From assembly GCF_005116715.1 (NCBI RefSeq), contig NZ_SWCI01000005.1, forward strand, positions 239,078-303,077: a stretch of 64,000 bases of DNA. The letters run 5' to 3'. Below, one piece after another: positions 24,396-34,250 of the stretch. A program made the position numbers and the translations under genes. This DNA is from Ferrimonas sediminicola. GTDB lineage: Bacteria; Pseudomonadota; Gammaproteobacteria; Enterobacterales; Shewanellaceae. The notes below the pieces were generated by a model. That model saw only the letters and a program-made list of their open reading frames with translations. It had not been told where the DNA came from and ran no database searches. Every line of letters begins with the position of its first letter. Position 1 is the stretch's first letter.

Positions 24396-26879
24396 TTAAA
24401 CCTTGACTACCTGTACCGGACACTTCTTGAAGTCGGTCTCTTTGGACATGGGGTCGGTGGCATCCAGCAGCAGCTTGTTCACCAGCTGACGGGCGTCACA
24501 GAAGGGCATAAACACCACCCCTTCCGGCATCTCGTAGCGACCCTTGGTTTCGATGCGGGTACGCACCGCGCCACGGGGGCTGCTGACCATCACCTCGTCG
24601 CCCCGCTTGAGACCGCGCTTGGCCGCATCCTGGTCGCTCATGTAGATCTTGGCGTTGGGGTAGGCCTTGTTCAGCTCCTCGACGCGGCCGGTCATGGTGC
24701 CGGTGTGCCAGTGCTCCAGCACCCGGCCGGTACACAGCCACAGGTCGTACTGCTCGGTCAGCTCCTCGGCCGGCCCCTCGTAGGGGTTGGCGATGATCAT
24801 CGCCTTGCCGTCGGGCTTGCCGTAGAACTCGAAACCGCTGCCGGGTTTCACCAGGGGATCCAGGCCCTCTTTGAAGCGCCACAGGGTCTCCTTGCCGTCG
24901 ATCACCGGCCAGCGCATCCCTTCGCCAAAGTACTGGTCGAACTCGCCCAGGTCGTGCTTGTGACCACGGGTGAAGGCGGCGTACTCCTCGAACAGCCCCT
25001 TCTGCAGGTAGAAGCCCAGGGCTTTGGACTCGTCGTTGTACTTACCCTTGCAGTCGGAGACGGGGAACTGGTCCACCACACCGTTACCAAACAGCACATC
25101 GAACATGGTCTTGCCGCGGTACTCCGGTTTCTGCGCCAGCAGCTCCTCGGGCCAGACCTCCTCCATCTTGAAGTACTTGGAGAACTCCACTACCTGCAGC
25201 ACGTCGGACTTGGCCCCGGGCACCGGCTTCACCAGCTGATGCCAGTACTGGCCACGGCGCTCGGCGTTGCCGTAGGCCCCCTCCTTCTCCACCCACATGG
25301 CGGTGGGCAATACCAGGTCGGCCATGGAGGCGGTGATGGTCATGTAGGCGTCGGACACTACGATGAAGTTCTCCGGGTTCAGGAACCCGGGCAGCGTCTC
25401 CTCATTGATGTTGGGGCCGGCCTGCAGGTTGTTGGTCACCTGGGTCCAGTAACAGTTGAGCTTGCCATCCTTGAGCATGCGGCTCTGCAGTACCGCGTGG
25501 TAACCGGGCTTAGCGGGGATGGTGCCCTCAGGCAGGCCCCAGCGCTTCTCGGTGATGTCGCGGTGTGGCTTCTTCATCACCACCATGTCGGCAGGCAGAC
25601 GGTGGGCAAAGGTGCCCACTTCGCGGGCGGTACCGCAGGCGGAGGGCTGACCGGTCAGGGAGAAGGGACTGTTGCCGGGCTCGGAAATCTTGCCGGTCAG
25701 CAGGTGAATGTTGTAGATGGAGTTGTTCACCCACACCCCACGCACGTGCTGGTTGGCACCCATGCACCACATGCTCATCACCTTGCGCTTGGGATCGGCG
25801 TAGGCCTTGGCAATGGCCACCAGGGCGTCGGCATCCACCCCGGTCTTCTCGACGGTGTACTCCAGGGTGTAGCTGCTGAGGAACTCGGCGTACTCGTCGA
25901 AGCTGATGGGGGTCATCTTCTTGGCGGACTTCTGGTTCTTGGCCGCCTTCTCGCGGGGGTGATCCGGGCGCAGGCCGTAACCGATGTCGGTGGTGGCCAT
26001 GGCAAACTTGGTGTGCTTGTTGACAAACGCCTTGTTGACCGCACCGTTCTCAATGATGTAGTTGGCGATGTAGTTCAACAGGATCAGGTCGGTCTGAGGC
26101 TTGAAGATCAGGCCGTTGTCGGCGATGTCGAAACAGCGGTTGCGGTAGGTGGAGATGGCGTGGATCTGGGCGCCGGGGTGGCCCAGGCGGCGATCGGTGA
26201 CCCGGTTCCACAGGACGGGGTGGGCCTCGGCGGCATTGGAACCCCACATGACGAAGTCGTCGGCGTGGTCGATGTCATCGTAGCAGCCCATGGGCTCATC
26301 GATGCCGAAGGCACGCAGGAAGCCGACGACGGCGGAGGCCATACAGTGGCGGGCGTTGGGATCGATGTTGTTGGAGCGGAAGCCGGCCTTCATCATCTTG
26401 ACTGCGGCATAGCCTTCCCAGACTGTCCACTGGCCGGAGCCGAACATGCCGACGGAGCTCGGTCCCTTCCTCTTCAACGAGGCCTTCCACTTCTCGGCCA
26501 TGATCTCATAGGCACGATCCCAGGAAACCGGGGTCAACTCGCCGTCTTTGGCGTACTGGCCGCCCTTCATCCGCAACAGAGGCGTGGTCAGGCGGTCCTT
26601 GCCATACATGATCTTGGACAGGTAGTAGCCCTTGGCACAGGCCATCCCCTTGTTGACCGGGGAGTCCGGGTTGCCGCGAGTGGCGATCACCTTGTTGTCC
26701 TTGGTACCGACCATGATGGAGCACCCCACACCGCAGAAACGGCAGGGGGCCTTGCCCCACTCCAGATCATCCTTGCCCTGGGCCGCATTGACGGTGGACA
26801 CAGGCAAGATGGCACCTGCGGCGGTGGCGGCGGCCACTGCGGCGTTGGCTTTAATAAACTCGCGTCTGTTCAAGCTCAT
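24396..26879 (-). CDS. napA: Periplasmic nitrate reductase catalytic subunit NapA
   Basis: An 827-residue molybdopterin (bis-MGD) enzyme reducing nitrate to nitrite in the periplasm. The N-terminus [22 protein letters not shown] is a Tat signal. [12 protein letters not shown] starts the [4Fe-4S] site, completed by [11 protein letters not shown]. The molybdenum-ligand cysteine is in [37 protein letters not shown] and [22 protein letters not shown] at the end match NapA. AAGAGGAAGAT precedes the ATG. It is cotranscribed after napD (17-bp gap). Confidence 0.97.
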   Translation of the reverse strand: MSLNRREFIKANAAVAAATAAGAILPVSTVNAAQGKDDLEWGKAPCRFCGVGCSIMVGTKDNKVIATRGNPDSPVNKGMACAKGYYLSKIMYGKDRLTTPLLRMKGGQYAKDGELTPVSWDRAYEIMAEKWKASLKRKGPSSVGMFGSGQWTVWEGYAAVKMMKAGFRSNNIDPNARHCMASAVVGFLRAFGIDEPMGCYDDIDHADDFVMWGSNAAEAHPVLWNRVTDRRLGHPGAQIHAISTYRNRCFDIADNGLIFKPQTDLILLNYIANYIIENGAVNKAFVNKHTKFAMATTDIGYGLRPDHPREKAAKNQKSAKKMTPISFDEYAEFLSSYTLEYTVEKTGVDADALVAIAKAYADPKRKVMSMWCMGANQHVRGVWVNNSIYNIHLLTGKISEPGNSPFSLTGQPSACGTAREVGTFAHRLPADMVVMKKPHRDITEKRWGLPEGTIPAKPGYHAVLQSRMLKDGKLNCYWTQVTNNLQAGPNINEETLPGFLNPENFIVVSDAYMTITASMADLVLPTAMWVEKEGAYGNAERRGQYWHQLVKPVPGAKSDVLQVVEFSKYFKMEEVWPEELLAQKPEYRGKTMFDVLFGNGVVDQFPVSDCKGKYNDESKALGFYLQKGLFEEYAAFTRGHKHDLGEFDQYFGEGMRWPVIDGKETLWRFKEGLDPLVKPGSGFEFYGKPDGKAMIIANPYEGPAEELTEQYDLWLCTGRVLEHWHTGTMTGRVEELNKAYPNAKIYMSDQDAAKRGLKRGDEVMVSSPRGAVRTRIETKGRYEMPEGVVFMPFCDARQLVNKLLLDATDPMSKETDFKKCPVQVVKV

Positions 26880-26896
26880 ATCTTCCTCTTGATGTA

Positions 26897-27151
26897 TTAG
26901 AGTTGTTCTACCCTGTGATAGGCCAAGGCGGTGTTGAGCACCCCCTCGATGGCGGCTATCGCGTCCATGGCGTCGCTGGTACTCTGCTGACTCTCTCTCT
27001 CCAGGGTCACCACCAGCTTGCCGTCATCGGTCTTGGTGTGCAGCTCACAGCCTGGGATCTGGGCCAGGGCGGGAATCACCTCCCCCTCCAGCTCCGCCAC
27101 GCAGCTCACCACCAATCCGCTTATATGCACCGTGTCACTCAAGGTCTTCAC
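26897..27151 (-). CDS. napD: NapA maturation chaperone NapD
   Basis: An 84-residue ferredoxin-fold chaperone that binds the NapA Tat signal until cofactor loading is complete. [30 protein letters not shown] and the ending [15 protein letters not shown] match the family. The apparent start at 27151 is a GTG without a strong ribosome binding site. An in-frame GTG seven codons later (giving VHISGLVV) is also possible. It is the first gene of the nap unit and lies below a NarP-like operator. Confidence 0.92.
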   Translation of the reverse strand: MKTLSDTVHISGLVVSCVAELEGEVIPALAQIPGCELHTKTDDGKLVVTLERESQQSTSDAMDAIAAIEGVLNTALAYHRVEQL

Positions 27152-27208
27152 CTGTGTCGTTTGCGCTTCATTGAGGCCGATGGTGTTTTTTTGGCCCCAT
27201 GCTCACCA

Positions 27209-27224
27209 TACCCCTTAGGTGGTA
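27209..27224 (-). promoter_or_regulatory. NarP/NarL-type 7-2-7 operator upstream of napD
   Basis: TACCCCTTAGGTGGTA fits the 7-2-7 inverted heptamer arrangement. The left heptamer TACCCCT matches TACYYMT completely and the right heptamer matches AKRRGTA at five of seven. The centre is about 65 bp upstream of the napD start, a position suited to activation by nitrate/nitrite-responsive NarP. No narP gene is in the window. Confidence 0.65.
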
Positions 27225-27230
27225 TTCCTT

Positions 27231-27244
27231 TTGAGATAGGGCAA
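27231..27244 (-). promoter_or_regulatory. Weak FNR-like site upstream of the NarP-like site
   Basis: On the minus strand TTGCCCTATCTCAA matches TTGATnnnnATCAA at seven of ten defined bases. Its centre is 21 bp upstream of the NarP-like centre, resembling the FNR/NarP spacing I remember for E. coli napF (-64.5 and -44.5). The match alone is weak; the arrangement is what makes it worth recording. Confidence 0.35.
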
Positions 27245-27631
27245 AGGTCGAAAATTCCAGCACAAAGGGAAAGGTTATTTGCTGGGCGGACCGCCAAAAT
27301 GCGACCCTGAGCATGAACCACCTTCGTGACAAAGATCCAACATCTCGACTAATAAGAATCGATGTCATTTGCCGGGGGCGAGTCATCCCGACGCCGGCCC
27401 AGCGCCCGCCACGACGGCATTGAAGGCGCGTCGACCGGCCGGGGCCGGGCTCGCCGATGAGTTCCCCCTGCAGCGACCTTGGGTTAAAGGGAGGGGAAAG
27501 GCGCAGGGAAGGTGTCACTCAGCGCCGTTCGAAAATCGCTCAAATCACTGTATCTAAGCAATTTTTTTGGGCCAAATCTGTGGTAAGTTGACCCTCATCT
27601 TCCAAGGGCAACCAGGGATGCCGACCGTTTT

Positions 27632-29218
27632 ATGGGTAAACTCAGATGGCAGCTAGGACGCTTTTTCAGGCTGGGGTGGCGCTACCTCTCCCTATGCCTG
27701 TTGGTGGGGGTTCTCTTTAGCCTCTCCCTGAGCCTGATGACCCATAGCAACACCATCAACTCCAGGCTGTCACTGGGGCTCTCCCTGTTCGAGGCCTACT
27801 ACAGCCACAGTGAATCGGAACTGCGCCAACTGGCCAGCCGTATCCCCTGGGGGGTCTGCGATGCCAGCTCGGAACTGGAGTTGAAACGGGAAGCCGAGCG
27901 TTCCCATTACTTCGATTATCTGGCCACCCTGAGTGATCAGGAGGGGTTCTGCCGGGACGAGGATCTGATCATCGCCCCCTACAGCGCCTTCGATATGCTC
28001 ACCGAGGGGGAGGGACCGGTATGGATGAAGAACGACAGCCATCATCTCCAGTCTTATCAGATGATGGCGCTCCACCTGGGCGGAAGCCGTTACCTGTTCG
28101 GCATTACCAAAAGCCGGCGGATGATGGCGCTGCTGTTCCCCGAGCCCGAACTGATGGACAATGCCCGCATCACCCTGAAATACAAACAACAGGTGATTGT
28201 TACCCTGGGTGACGAAACACAGAGTTGGCTGACACAAAACTACCACAGCGAGCAGGGCCCACTCTCCATCAGCCTGACGTTGGCCCCCGAGCACCTGTTG
28301 ATCTCCCTAAAACGGGATCTCTCTCTGGGGCTGCCCCTGACCCTGGTGTTCTCGGTGCTGGTGACCATGCTGCTGCTCTATTGGCGCAGTGACCACGGCC
28401 TGCACCCGGAGGACCTGCTGGACACCTTCAGCAACCGGGAGATCTACCCGGTGTTCCAACCCATAGTGGATGGCCGCGACCACCGCATCCTGGGTCACGA
28501 GATGCTGGCCCGCTGGCACCACCCCCAGCTGGGCAGTGTCCCCCCGGACGAGTTCATCCCGATGCTGGAATCCCACCATCAGCTGGATCGGCTGCTGTAT
28601 GAGCTGGCGCCCCAGTGCCAATACCAGCCCGCCGAACACGGATACCTGAGCATCAACCTGGCCGGTCAGCAGTTGCTGTCGAAGAAGCGCAACCTGGGCG
28701 ACTTCCTGGAGCACCTGAGCCGGCAGATCGGCATCGAACCCTGGCAGATGGTGGTGGAGATCACCGAACGCGAGGTCCTGGACTTCCACTCCCGCCTCTT
28801 CCAGCGCACCCTGTATGACATCCGCCAGCGTGGCTTCAAGGTGGCCATCGATGACTTCGGCACCGGTCACAATGGCCTGGCCAGCCTCAAGGTGTTCCAG
28901 CCGGACTACCTGAAGGTGGATCGCAGCTTTATCCAGGCGATCAACCATCGCGGGGATCCCCAGCCGGTGCTGGACTCCATCCTGCAGCTGGCCCAGCGCC
29001 TGGGGATCGAGGTGATTGCCGAGGGGGTGGAGACCGAGGCGCAGCGCCACTACCTGCTGGCTCGTGGCATCAACCGCATGCAGGGCTTCCTGTTTGCCCG
29101 CCCCGGCCCCCTGCACATTTCTTCCCCAAAGAGGGAGACCGGCCGCCAATCCCCCTCCCGCAGCGGCGAGGAATCCACTATACTGGCCGCCGATCTAACC
29201 ATCACCGGGGATACCTGA
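27632..29218 (+). CDS. CSS-motif/EAL-domain c-di-GMP phosphodiesterase-like membrane protein (copy 2)
   Basis: A 528-residue paralogue of the protein at 21116. The shared N-terminus (LRWQLGRFFRLGWRY versus IRWQLGRYLRHGWQW) leads to a membrane helix, then a periplasmic domain with CDASS followed by the second cysteine in EGFCRDED, and a second helix (LSLGLPLTLVFSVLVTMLLLYW). The EAL domain signature is HEMLARW. The remaining catalytic positions are kept (INLAG, EITE, IDDFGTGHNG, LKVDRSF, IAEGVE, MQGFLF). The C-terminal 40 residues are disordered. DUF3010 follows seven bases later. Confidence 0.9.
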   Translation: MGKLRWQLGRFFRLGWRYLSLCLLVGVLFSLSLSLMTHSNTINSRLSLGLSLFEAYYSHSESELRQLASRIPWGVCDASSELELKREAERSHYFDYLATLSDQEGFCRDEDLIIAPYSAFDMLTEGEGPVWMKNDSHHLQSYQMMALHLGGSRYLFGITKSRRMMALLFPEPELMDNARITLKYKQQVIVTLGDETQSWLTQNYHSEQGPLSISLTLAPEHLLISLKRDLSLGLPLTLVFSVLVTMLLLYWRSDHGLHPEDLLDTFSNREIYPVFQPIVDGRDHRILGHEMLARWHHPQLGSVPPDEFIPMLESHHQLDRLLYELAPQCQYQPAEHGYLSINLAGQQLLSKKRNLGDFLEHLSRQIGIEPWQMVVEITEREVLDFHSRLFQRTLYDIRQRGFKVAIDDFGTGHNGLASLKVFQPDYLKVDRSFIQAINHRGDPQPVLDSILQLAQRLGIEVIAEGVETEAQRHYLLARGINRMQGFLFARPGPLHISSPKRETGRQSPSRSGEESTILAADLTITGDT

Positions 29219-29225
29219 GGAATCG

Positions 29226-29651
29226 ATGAGAATCTGCGCCGTAGAACTGAAGAGCAACGAAGCCATTATCTGCATCCTGGCTCTGGAAAACGGGTTGTTT
29301 AACGTACCCGACTGCCGGGCCCGCAAGCTGACCCTGACCGACATCCACAGTGCCAAGGCACTGAGCGCGTTCCAGGGCGAGTTTGCCAAGCTGCTGAACG
29401 ATTACCAGGTGAGCAAGGTGGTGATTCGCGAACGCCCCACCAAGGGCAAATTCGCCGGCAGCGCCGCCGGTTTCAAGATGGAGGCGGCAATGCAGCTGAT
29501 CGAAGGCTTCAGTGCCGAGGTGGTCACCAACACCGCCATCAAGGAGAGCCTGAAGCGCACCCCCCTGGAGGTCAGCCCCAAGGATGTGGGACTCAAGCAG
29601 TTCCAGGAGGGCGCCTTCACCACCGGCTTTGCCTACCTGAACGCCAAGTAA
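29226..29651 (+). CDS. DUF3010 family protein
   Basis: A 141-residue protein matching DUF3010 from Shewanella and Vibrio relatives: MRICAVELKSNEAIICIL, LFNVPDCRARKLTL, VVIRERPTKGKFAGSAAGFK and AIKESLKRTPLEV. The fold looks like a small RNase H-like or YqgF-like domain, but that is a guess. It has no signal peptide. It follows the CSS-EAL gene by seven bases and ends at a terminator. Confidence 0.88.
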   Translation: MRICAVELKSNEAIICILALENGLFNVPDCRARKLTLTDIHSAKALSAFQGEFAKLLNDYQVSKVVIRERPTKGKFAGSAAGFKMEAAMQLIEGFSAEVVTNTAIKESLKRTPLEVSPKDVGLKQFQEGAFTTGFAYLNAK

Positions 29652-29653
29652 CG

Positions 29654-29680
29654 GAAAGCCCGGCACTGCCGGGCTTTCTT
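29654..29680. terminator. Terminator between DUF3010 and DUF3943 genes
   Basis: Stem GAAAGCCCGGCA / TGCCGGGCTTTC around a short loop, followed by TTCTCTT. It separates two convergent genes. Confidence 0.85.
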
Positions 29681-29697
29681 CTCTTCGGTGATACCAC

Positions 29698-31014
29698 CTA
29701 GCGCTCACCACCGCCGAAGCGGTAGATCAGCTGGATCTCGGCCAGGGTGTCTGTGGTGGAGAAGCGGGTACTGTGGAAGGCCCGCCACTGCCCCTGCAGC
29801 GCCCAGTTGCGATGCCAGCGCCAATGCAGCCCGGCCCCGCCGTTGACCTGGAAGGTTTTCCTGTCCCTGTCCTGGTCCCTGAGGGTCTCGCCTATGCCAC
29901 CGGTAATAAAGGGCCTGAGATCACCCTCCCCCAGCCAGTAGTACTGGGCATCCAGGCTGTAGTTCTCATAGGTGAGCAGCTTGCCACTGCCCTTCTCATC
30001 CAGATCGCCACGGATGTAGCTGAGGCGGGTGGAGAAAGCTGGGGTAAAGTAGAGCCCCAGGGTCATCACCGTTGCCGCTCCGCCTTCAACCCCCCAGTTG
30101 CTGTCCGGCGCCACCCAGCTGGTGCCGATGCTCAGGCCCACCAGGCCGGTATCGATCGGGTCATCACTGGGGATCTGACCGGTCCTGGGGGGCCTCCGGG
30201 CTCCCTCACCGCCACCGAAGCTGTAACGAAGATGAAGTTGTAACTGGGTGTCGCTGTCGCCGTTGCTCATGGGGACCTCGTTCAGGGTCATGTAACCGGT
30301 GCCCGCTTTCACCACCTGCCGACCCATCAGGTTGTTGATGCCGCGACCGATGCCATCGACCGGATCGAGGAAAAACAGGGCGGTGCTGCCCAGGGTCCCG
30401 GATCCCCAGACACGGCCACCCCTGGCCCAGATCTGCTGCTCCTTGTGGAAGGCCCACTCGCCGTACACCCACCCCAGCACCGGGGTCACCACCAGGTCCT
30501 GGATCGAGGGCACCTCGGCGAAGGCCTCCAGGCCATACTCCCAGTAGAAGGTGGACATCAGCAAGGAGTAGAGGAAGGCATCCCACTGGCGGTAGCCGGA
30601 CTTGCGTGCCACCTGATAGTAGACGCCACCGAAATAGGGGTGGCCGATGTAGTTGATGTGCCAGGCATCCCTGTCCCACACCGGCCCCTCCGAGACGTTG
30701 TCCCACCACTTCGACAGCAGCAGGTCATCGCTGGTTTCCCAGTTGGAGAGATCTTCAGGCATCAGGGCGATCACCCCGGCGACACCGACCCCGTAAGCCA
30801 TCACCGACTTGGTCTGGGACCACAGCCGGGTCTTGTCCTCGCCATGGGGAGCGCTGAACAGGGAGACGGCAAAGGGATCCTCATCCCCCCCCTTGTCCAC
30901 AGACAACTCCTCCCAGCGACTGTTGGTGATGGGAGCGCGCGCCACCTCCTCCTGAGCCACCGCCCCGGCAGACAGCAGCAGCGCCAGCGCCAGCGCCACG
31001 CCGCAAAGTCTCAT
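29698..31014 (-). CDS. DUF3943 outer-membrane protein with C-terminal beta barrel
   Basis: A 438-residue exported protein (signal MRLCGVALALALLLSAGAVAQEE). The DUF3943 segment at about residues 85-230 includes WHINYIGHPYFGGVYYQVARKSGY, FYWEYGLEAFAEVPSIQDLVVTPVLG and FLDPVDGIGRGINN. A C-terminal barrel of alternating strands (LGLYFTPAFSTRLSYIRG, YSLDAQYYWLGEGDLRPF) ends AEIQLIYRFGGGER. The signal and barrel place it in the outer membrane. The function of the family is unknown. It probably follows pldA as a separate unit, 234 bp downstream. Confidence 0.87.
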   Translation of the reverse strand: MRLCGVALALALLLSAGAVAQEEVARAPITNSRWEELSVDKGGDEDPFAVSLFSAPHGEDKTRLWSQTKSVMAYGVGVAGVIALMPEDLSNWETSDDLLLSKWWDNVSEGPVWDRDAWHINYIGHPYFGGVYYQVARKSGYRQWDAFLYSLLMSTFYWEYGLEAFAEVPSIQDLVVTPVLGWVYGEWAFHKEQQIWARGGRVWGSGTLGSTALFFLDPVDGIGRGINNLMGRQVVKAGTGYMTLNEVPMSNGDSDTQLQLHLRYSFGGGEGARRPPRTGQIPSDDPIDTGLVGLSIGTSWVAPDSNWGVEGGAATVMTLGLYFTPAFSTRLSYIRGDLDEKGSGKLLTYENYSLDAQYYWLGEGDLRPFITGGIGETLRDQDRDRKTFQVNGGAGLHWRWHRNWALQGQWRAFHSTRFSTTDTLAEIQLIYRFGGGER

Positions 31015-31248
31015 CCCCTCCCCTCCCTGGTAAAAAAGAAGCTGATTATATTGGTCTTGTCAGTACGCGAGCTGAACGGCACGCCAGTTCCGCGCCCCGG
31101 CGTTCGACGACCGGCGCTAGGCTTGGGTCCACCCGGCTCCTCCTCCACTGAGGACCGGATAGTGCATTGAGTATACGCCCCGAAGGCCCCTTGCAATAGG
31201 CAACCTGCCTAACTATCAGGGAGATAGGCGGGTTCTACGGCCCTTGGC

Positions 31249-32211
31249 TTACAGCAGGGGGGTCATCTCCAGGCCGATACCGATGCGGTTGCTGCGAACG
31301 TCGTAGTCGATCAGGCTTTCGCCATAGCCGTAGAAGTACTGCACATAGCCGCGCACCTTGTTTCCCAGGGGAAAGCTCCAACCCAGCTCCATGGCGCCGC
31401 GGTTGTCGTCAAGGTCCAGGTTGTTGCGCAGCAGGCCACTGAAGGTGTGCTCATGGTACTTGTAGACTACCCCCATCTCGCCGTAACCCAGGTAATCAAG
31501 GATATCCGGGTTGTCATCGCCCTGGGTATCCTCGGGAGAGTGCTTGCTCTCCTCCGGCAGGCGGTACCAGGCCCGCGCCAACACCGTCCAATCCCCCCTC
31601 TCCAGCACCAGCGAACCGATGATGCGGTTCCAGGAACGGCTCTTGGCACCATTCTGGCCGTTGGACTGATGGTTGATCCCCACCGCCCACAGCGGCAGTT
31701 GCCACTCCCCCAGCCGCCAGTCGACGCGCTGAACCCAGAACAGCTCCGGCTCGTGGTTAGTTTCCCTGAAGGGAGCCGAGTGGTCGGTATTGAACGCCTG
31801 CCACCAGCTCTTGTTGGTGTAGGCGAAGAACAGCCGGCCGCGCTCGTCCAGCAGCGGCACCGTCAGTGGCAGCTTGAAGCTGAACTGAAACTTCATCTCC
31901 GCCCGCTGCAGCGGCAGCTCATCGGGATCGAACGGCGCCTGGTTGGGGGTGTGATTGTAGCTGAACGGCAACATGTAGTTGTTGCGGTGGGCGGTCAGGC
32001 TGAAATCGGAGGCATGGCTGATCTGCTCCTCGGCGATGCGGTGATCCAGGGCGGTGTCGTGCAGCTCCCGCGTCGGGGTCAGCGTCTCCTGGCAGAGGGT
32101 CCTGAGCTCCGCCACGGTCACCCCGGCCCCCGCCTGTTTGAGCGCCTTGAGCAGACAGCTGTCCATCTCGGTCATCTGCGGCGCCGCCGCCAGCATCAGC
32201 AGGGTCAACAT
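31249..32211 (-). CDS. pldA: Outer-membrane phospholipase A
   Basis: A 320-residue outer-membrane phospholipase (OMPLA) that removes phospholipids misplaced in the outer leaflet. The catalytic triad is visible as GINHQSNGQ with His181 and Ser183, and SRSWNR with Asn195 twelve residues after the serine, as in the family. Barrel strands such as FQFSFKLPLTVPL and VRGYVQYFYGYGESLIDYD flank it. The short N-terminus MLTLLMLAAAPQ acts as a signal peptide but is unusually brief, so the true start could lie upstream in another annotation. No upstream in-frame start was convincing. Confidence 0.92.
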   Translation of the reverse strand: MLTLLMLAAAPQMTEMDSCLLKALKQAGAGVTVAELRTLCQETLTPTRELHDTALDHRIAEEQISHASDFSLTAHRNNYMLPFSYNHTPNQAPFDPDELPLQRAEMKFQFSFKLPLTVPLLDERGRLFFAYTNKSWWQAFNTDHSAPFRETNHEPELFWVQRVDWRLGEWQLPLWAVGINHQSNGQNGAKSRSWNRIIGSLVLERGDWTVLARAWYRLPEESKHSPEDTQGDDNPDILDYLGYGEMGVVYKYHEHTFSGLLRNNLDLDDNRGAMELGWSFPLGNKVRGYVQYFYGYGESLIDYDVRSNRIGIGLEMTPLL

Positions 32212-32280
32212 GACAGCTCCTTAACCAATTCCGTTGATTGGCGGCTATGGTAGCAGATGACCCTGCCGTCGACATGCACG

Positions 32281-32306
32281 AAAAAGCCGGCGCAAGGCCG
32301 GCTTTT
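32281..32306 (-). terminator. Chemoreceptor gene terminator
   Basis: On the minus strand AAAAGCCGGC / GCCGGCTTTT pairs around a five-base loop and ends in a T-run, about 15 bp after the chemoreceptor stop. Confidence 0.88.
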
Positions 32307-32321
32307 CCCCAGGGGGAGACT

Positions 32322-33701
32322 TCAGGCCTTGAGGTCCTTCACCAGCCCCTCGATGACCGACGCCTGTTGGGCGATGCGCTCCACGTTGGAGGCGCTGTCA
32401 CGGATCATCCCCACCACTTCGTGGGACTGGGCCCTGACCCGCTCGAGACTGGCGGCAATCTCCGCGGCGACGCTGCCCTGCTGGGTGGCCGCCGCAGCGA
32501 TCTCGGCGCTGCGATCGGATATGGTGGCGTTGAGGCCGCTGATCTGCTCGATCTCTCCGTGAACATCGGCCATCAGGCTTTGGCTGTGCTGGGCGTTGCT
32601 GACGGTGCTCTCGGTGACCTGCAGCAACCCCTTGCTGTGCCCTTGCAGCCCTTCGACCATTCCCTGAATCTCCACGGTCGCCTGCTGGGTGCGGCTGGCC
32701 AGGGTGCGCACCTCATCGGCCACCACCGCGAAGCCTCGCCCCTGCTCGCCGGCGCGGGCCGCCTCGATGGCGGCATTGAGCGCCAGCAAATTGGTCTGTT
32801 CACTGATGGCATTGATGGTAGTCAGCACCTTGCCAATGTCGATGGTGCTGGCGTCCAGGGCGCTGACTGCCTGCTGTGCCTGGCCGATCTCCTGTGCCAG
32901 GCCGGCAATGGCGGTCCGGGTCTGATCCACCTTCTGCTGCCCCTGGCTGGAGGCCTGGGCGGCATCCTGGGTCAGGGCGGAGGAGTCCTCAGAGTGGGCG
33001 GCCACCTCGCGGATGGAGGCTTCCATCTCCACGCTGGCTCCGGCCAGGCCATCGATCTGTGACTGCTGATCTTCCGCCAACACCTCCGACTGCTGGCTCA
33101 TGGCCGCCAGTTCGTTGCCGATGCGGGTCAGCAGCGACGCGGCATTTCTCATCTCCAGCACCAGCTGTTGCTCCCGCTCGGTCACCTTGTCGATGGTGAT
33201 GGCCAGCAGGCTGAACTCATCACGCACCGGGAAATAGTTGAGACGCTGAACCAGGTCTCCGTCGGCCAGGTTGTTGAGGGCTTTGTAGGTACTGAACATG
33301 GCGCCGCCGATAAAGGTCATCACGTAGTAGCCGGTCATCAGGCTGATCAGGATCAGCAGGCCAAACAGTCCCCACTGCCACCCGGCGATGGCGTCGAGCA
33401 GGCTGGGCCGGGCATCGGCCACGACCCGGTAATCGCTGCCCCGAGCTTCGATCCGCAGCCCGCTTCCGGCCAGCAGGTCCCGAGCTTCGTCCGCGGTCAC
33501 CGAGTTAACATCCAGCAACCTGGAAACCAGTTGCTGTTGCTGCCCGCTCTCCAGTTTCTGTGACTGGCCGGCTTGATGGATCAGGGTAGTGGCAACAAAC
33601 AGGAGGGTAATCAGGGGAAGCAGGAACAGCAGGTAAAATTTTTCTCTCAAAGTCAGGTGGATAAGCCATTTATCGACCCAACGGAAGGCAACTTCTTTCA
33701 T
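32322..33701 (-). CDS. Methyl-accepting chemotaxis protein
   Basis: A 459-residue chemoreceptor. After a cytoplasmic start ([21 protein letters not shown]) comes helix 1 ([20 protein letters not shown]), a very short periplasmic part of about 65 residues, helix 2 ([20 protein letters not shown]), a linker in place of a clear HAMP, and a long coiled-coil signalling domain. The CheA/CheW tip is [20 protein letters not shown] followed by [15 protein letters not shown]. The small sensor region suggests it senses a membrane or internal signal. The start at 33701 was preferred over one 20 codons upstream, whose extra residues would be a second hydrophobic run. Confidence 0.93.
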   Translation of the reverse strand: MKEVAFRWVDKWLIHLTLREKFYLLFLLPLITLLFVATTLIHQAGQSQKLESGQQQQLVSRLLDVNSVTADEARDLLAGSGLRIEARGSDYRVVADARPSLLDAIAGWQWGLFGLLILISLMTGYYVMTFIGGAMFSTYKALNNLADGDLVQRLNYFPVRDEFSLLAITIDKVTEREQQLVLEMRNAASLLTRIGNELAAMSQQSEVLAEDQQSQIDGLAGASVEMEASIREVAAHSEDSSALTQDAAQASSQGQQKVDQTRTAIAGLAQEIGQAQQAVSALDASTIDIGKVLTTINAISEQTNLLALNAAIEAARAGEQGRGFAVVADEVRTLASRTQQATVEIQGMVEGLQGHSKGLLQVTESTVSNAQHSQSLMADVHGEIEQISGLNATISDRSAEIAAAATQQGSVAAEIAASLERVRAQSHEVVGMIRDSASNVERIAQQASVIEGLVKDLKA

Positions 33702-34250
33702 TCCGACCACTCTCAGAATTCGGGTAAGAAACAGACCAGCAAGAGGTACAGATGTGTACATACCGATCCCCTAAAACCCTGCCAGTATAAACTTTCGCTG
33801 TTACAAGAAAAGCCCGGCCTGTATCTAAAATTATTTCTTTGTTGTATTTCAGTTACTTTACTGATGAATTCCTCCTGCCCTGGCGAGCCGAATGGCACCG
33901 GTATTACTCGGAGCGCACATAGAAACCACTCTATTTTTCAGACTCTTTACCGACCAGTCCACCGGTTGGGTTTGGGCGCCATTGTCACCGCCGCCCCCTG
34001 AGCCCGCCCAGGGCCACCCTGTTGTATTTTTTCAATCCCACCCCAAATTCACCACTGAAGGTAATTCACTTGCAAGCCAAAAGAGACGGCCTCGCCGCCG
34101 GCCCCAACCATGCCCGGCGTTTTTTTGCCCCATTGAGGCACCACCCCGCGCCAGCGAGGTCAATAGGAAAGGAGAGAGCCGTTTGCTAACCTCACCGTAG
34201 GCACTGAAGGAAGACAGGCATTCACTCCGTCATTACACAGTGGAGCCGAC
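33702..34250. other. Divergent intergenic region between the chemoreceptor and photolyase genes
   Basis: A 549-bp region with no convincing gene. It must contain both promoters. The inverted repeat GTACA-GATG-TGTAC at 33746-33759 lies about 50 bp upstream of the chemoreceptor start. AGTGGAGCCGAC precedes the photolyase ATG. Confidence 0.5.

Larger units (their letters stand above)
27152..27631. other. Divergent regulatory region between napD and the second CSS-EAL gene
   Basis: A 480-bp gene-free region that must hold promoters for nap (leftward) and for the EAL gene (rightward). Recognisable elements are the NarP-like and FNR-like sites nearest napD. I see no other structure. Confidence 0.7.

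Noticed and set aside
24342..26900. Very long plus-strand open frame opposite napA
   Set aside because: It is antisense to napA, whose motifs are complete; high-GC genes commonly leave the complementary frame open.
33746..33759. GTACA-GATG-TGTAC inverted repeat as a light-responsive operator
   Set aside because: Five-base arms can occur by chance and the site is about 490 bp from the photolyase start; no regulator gene is linked.
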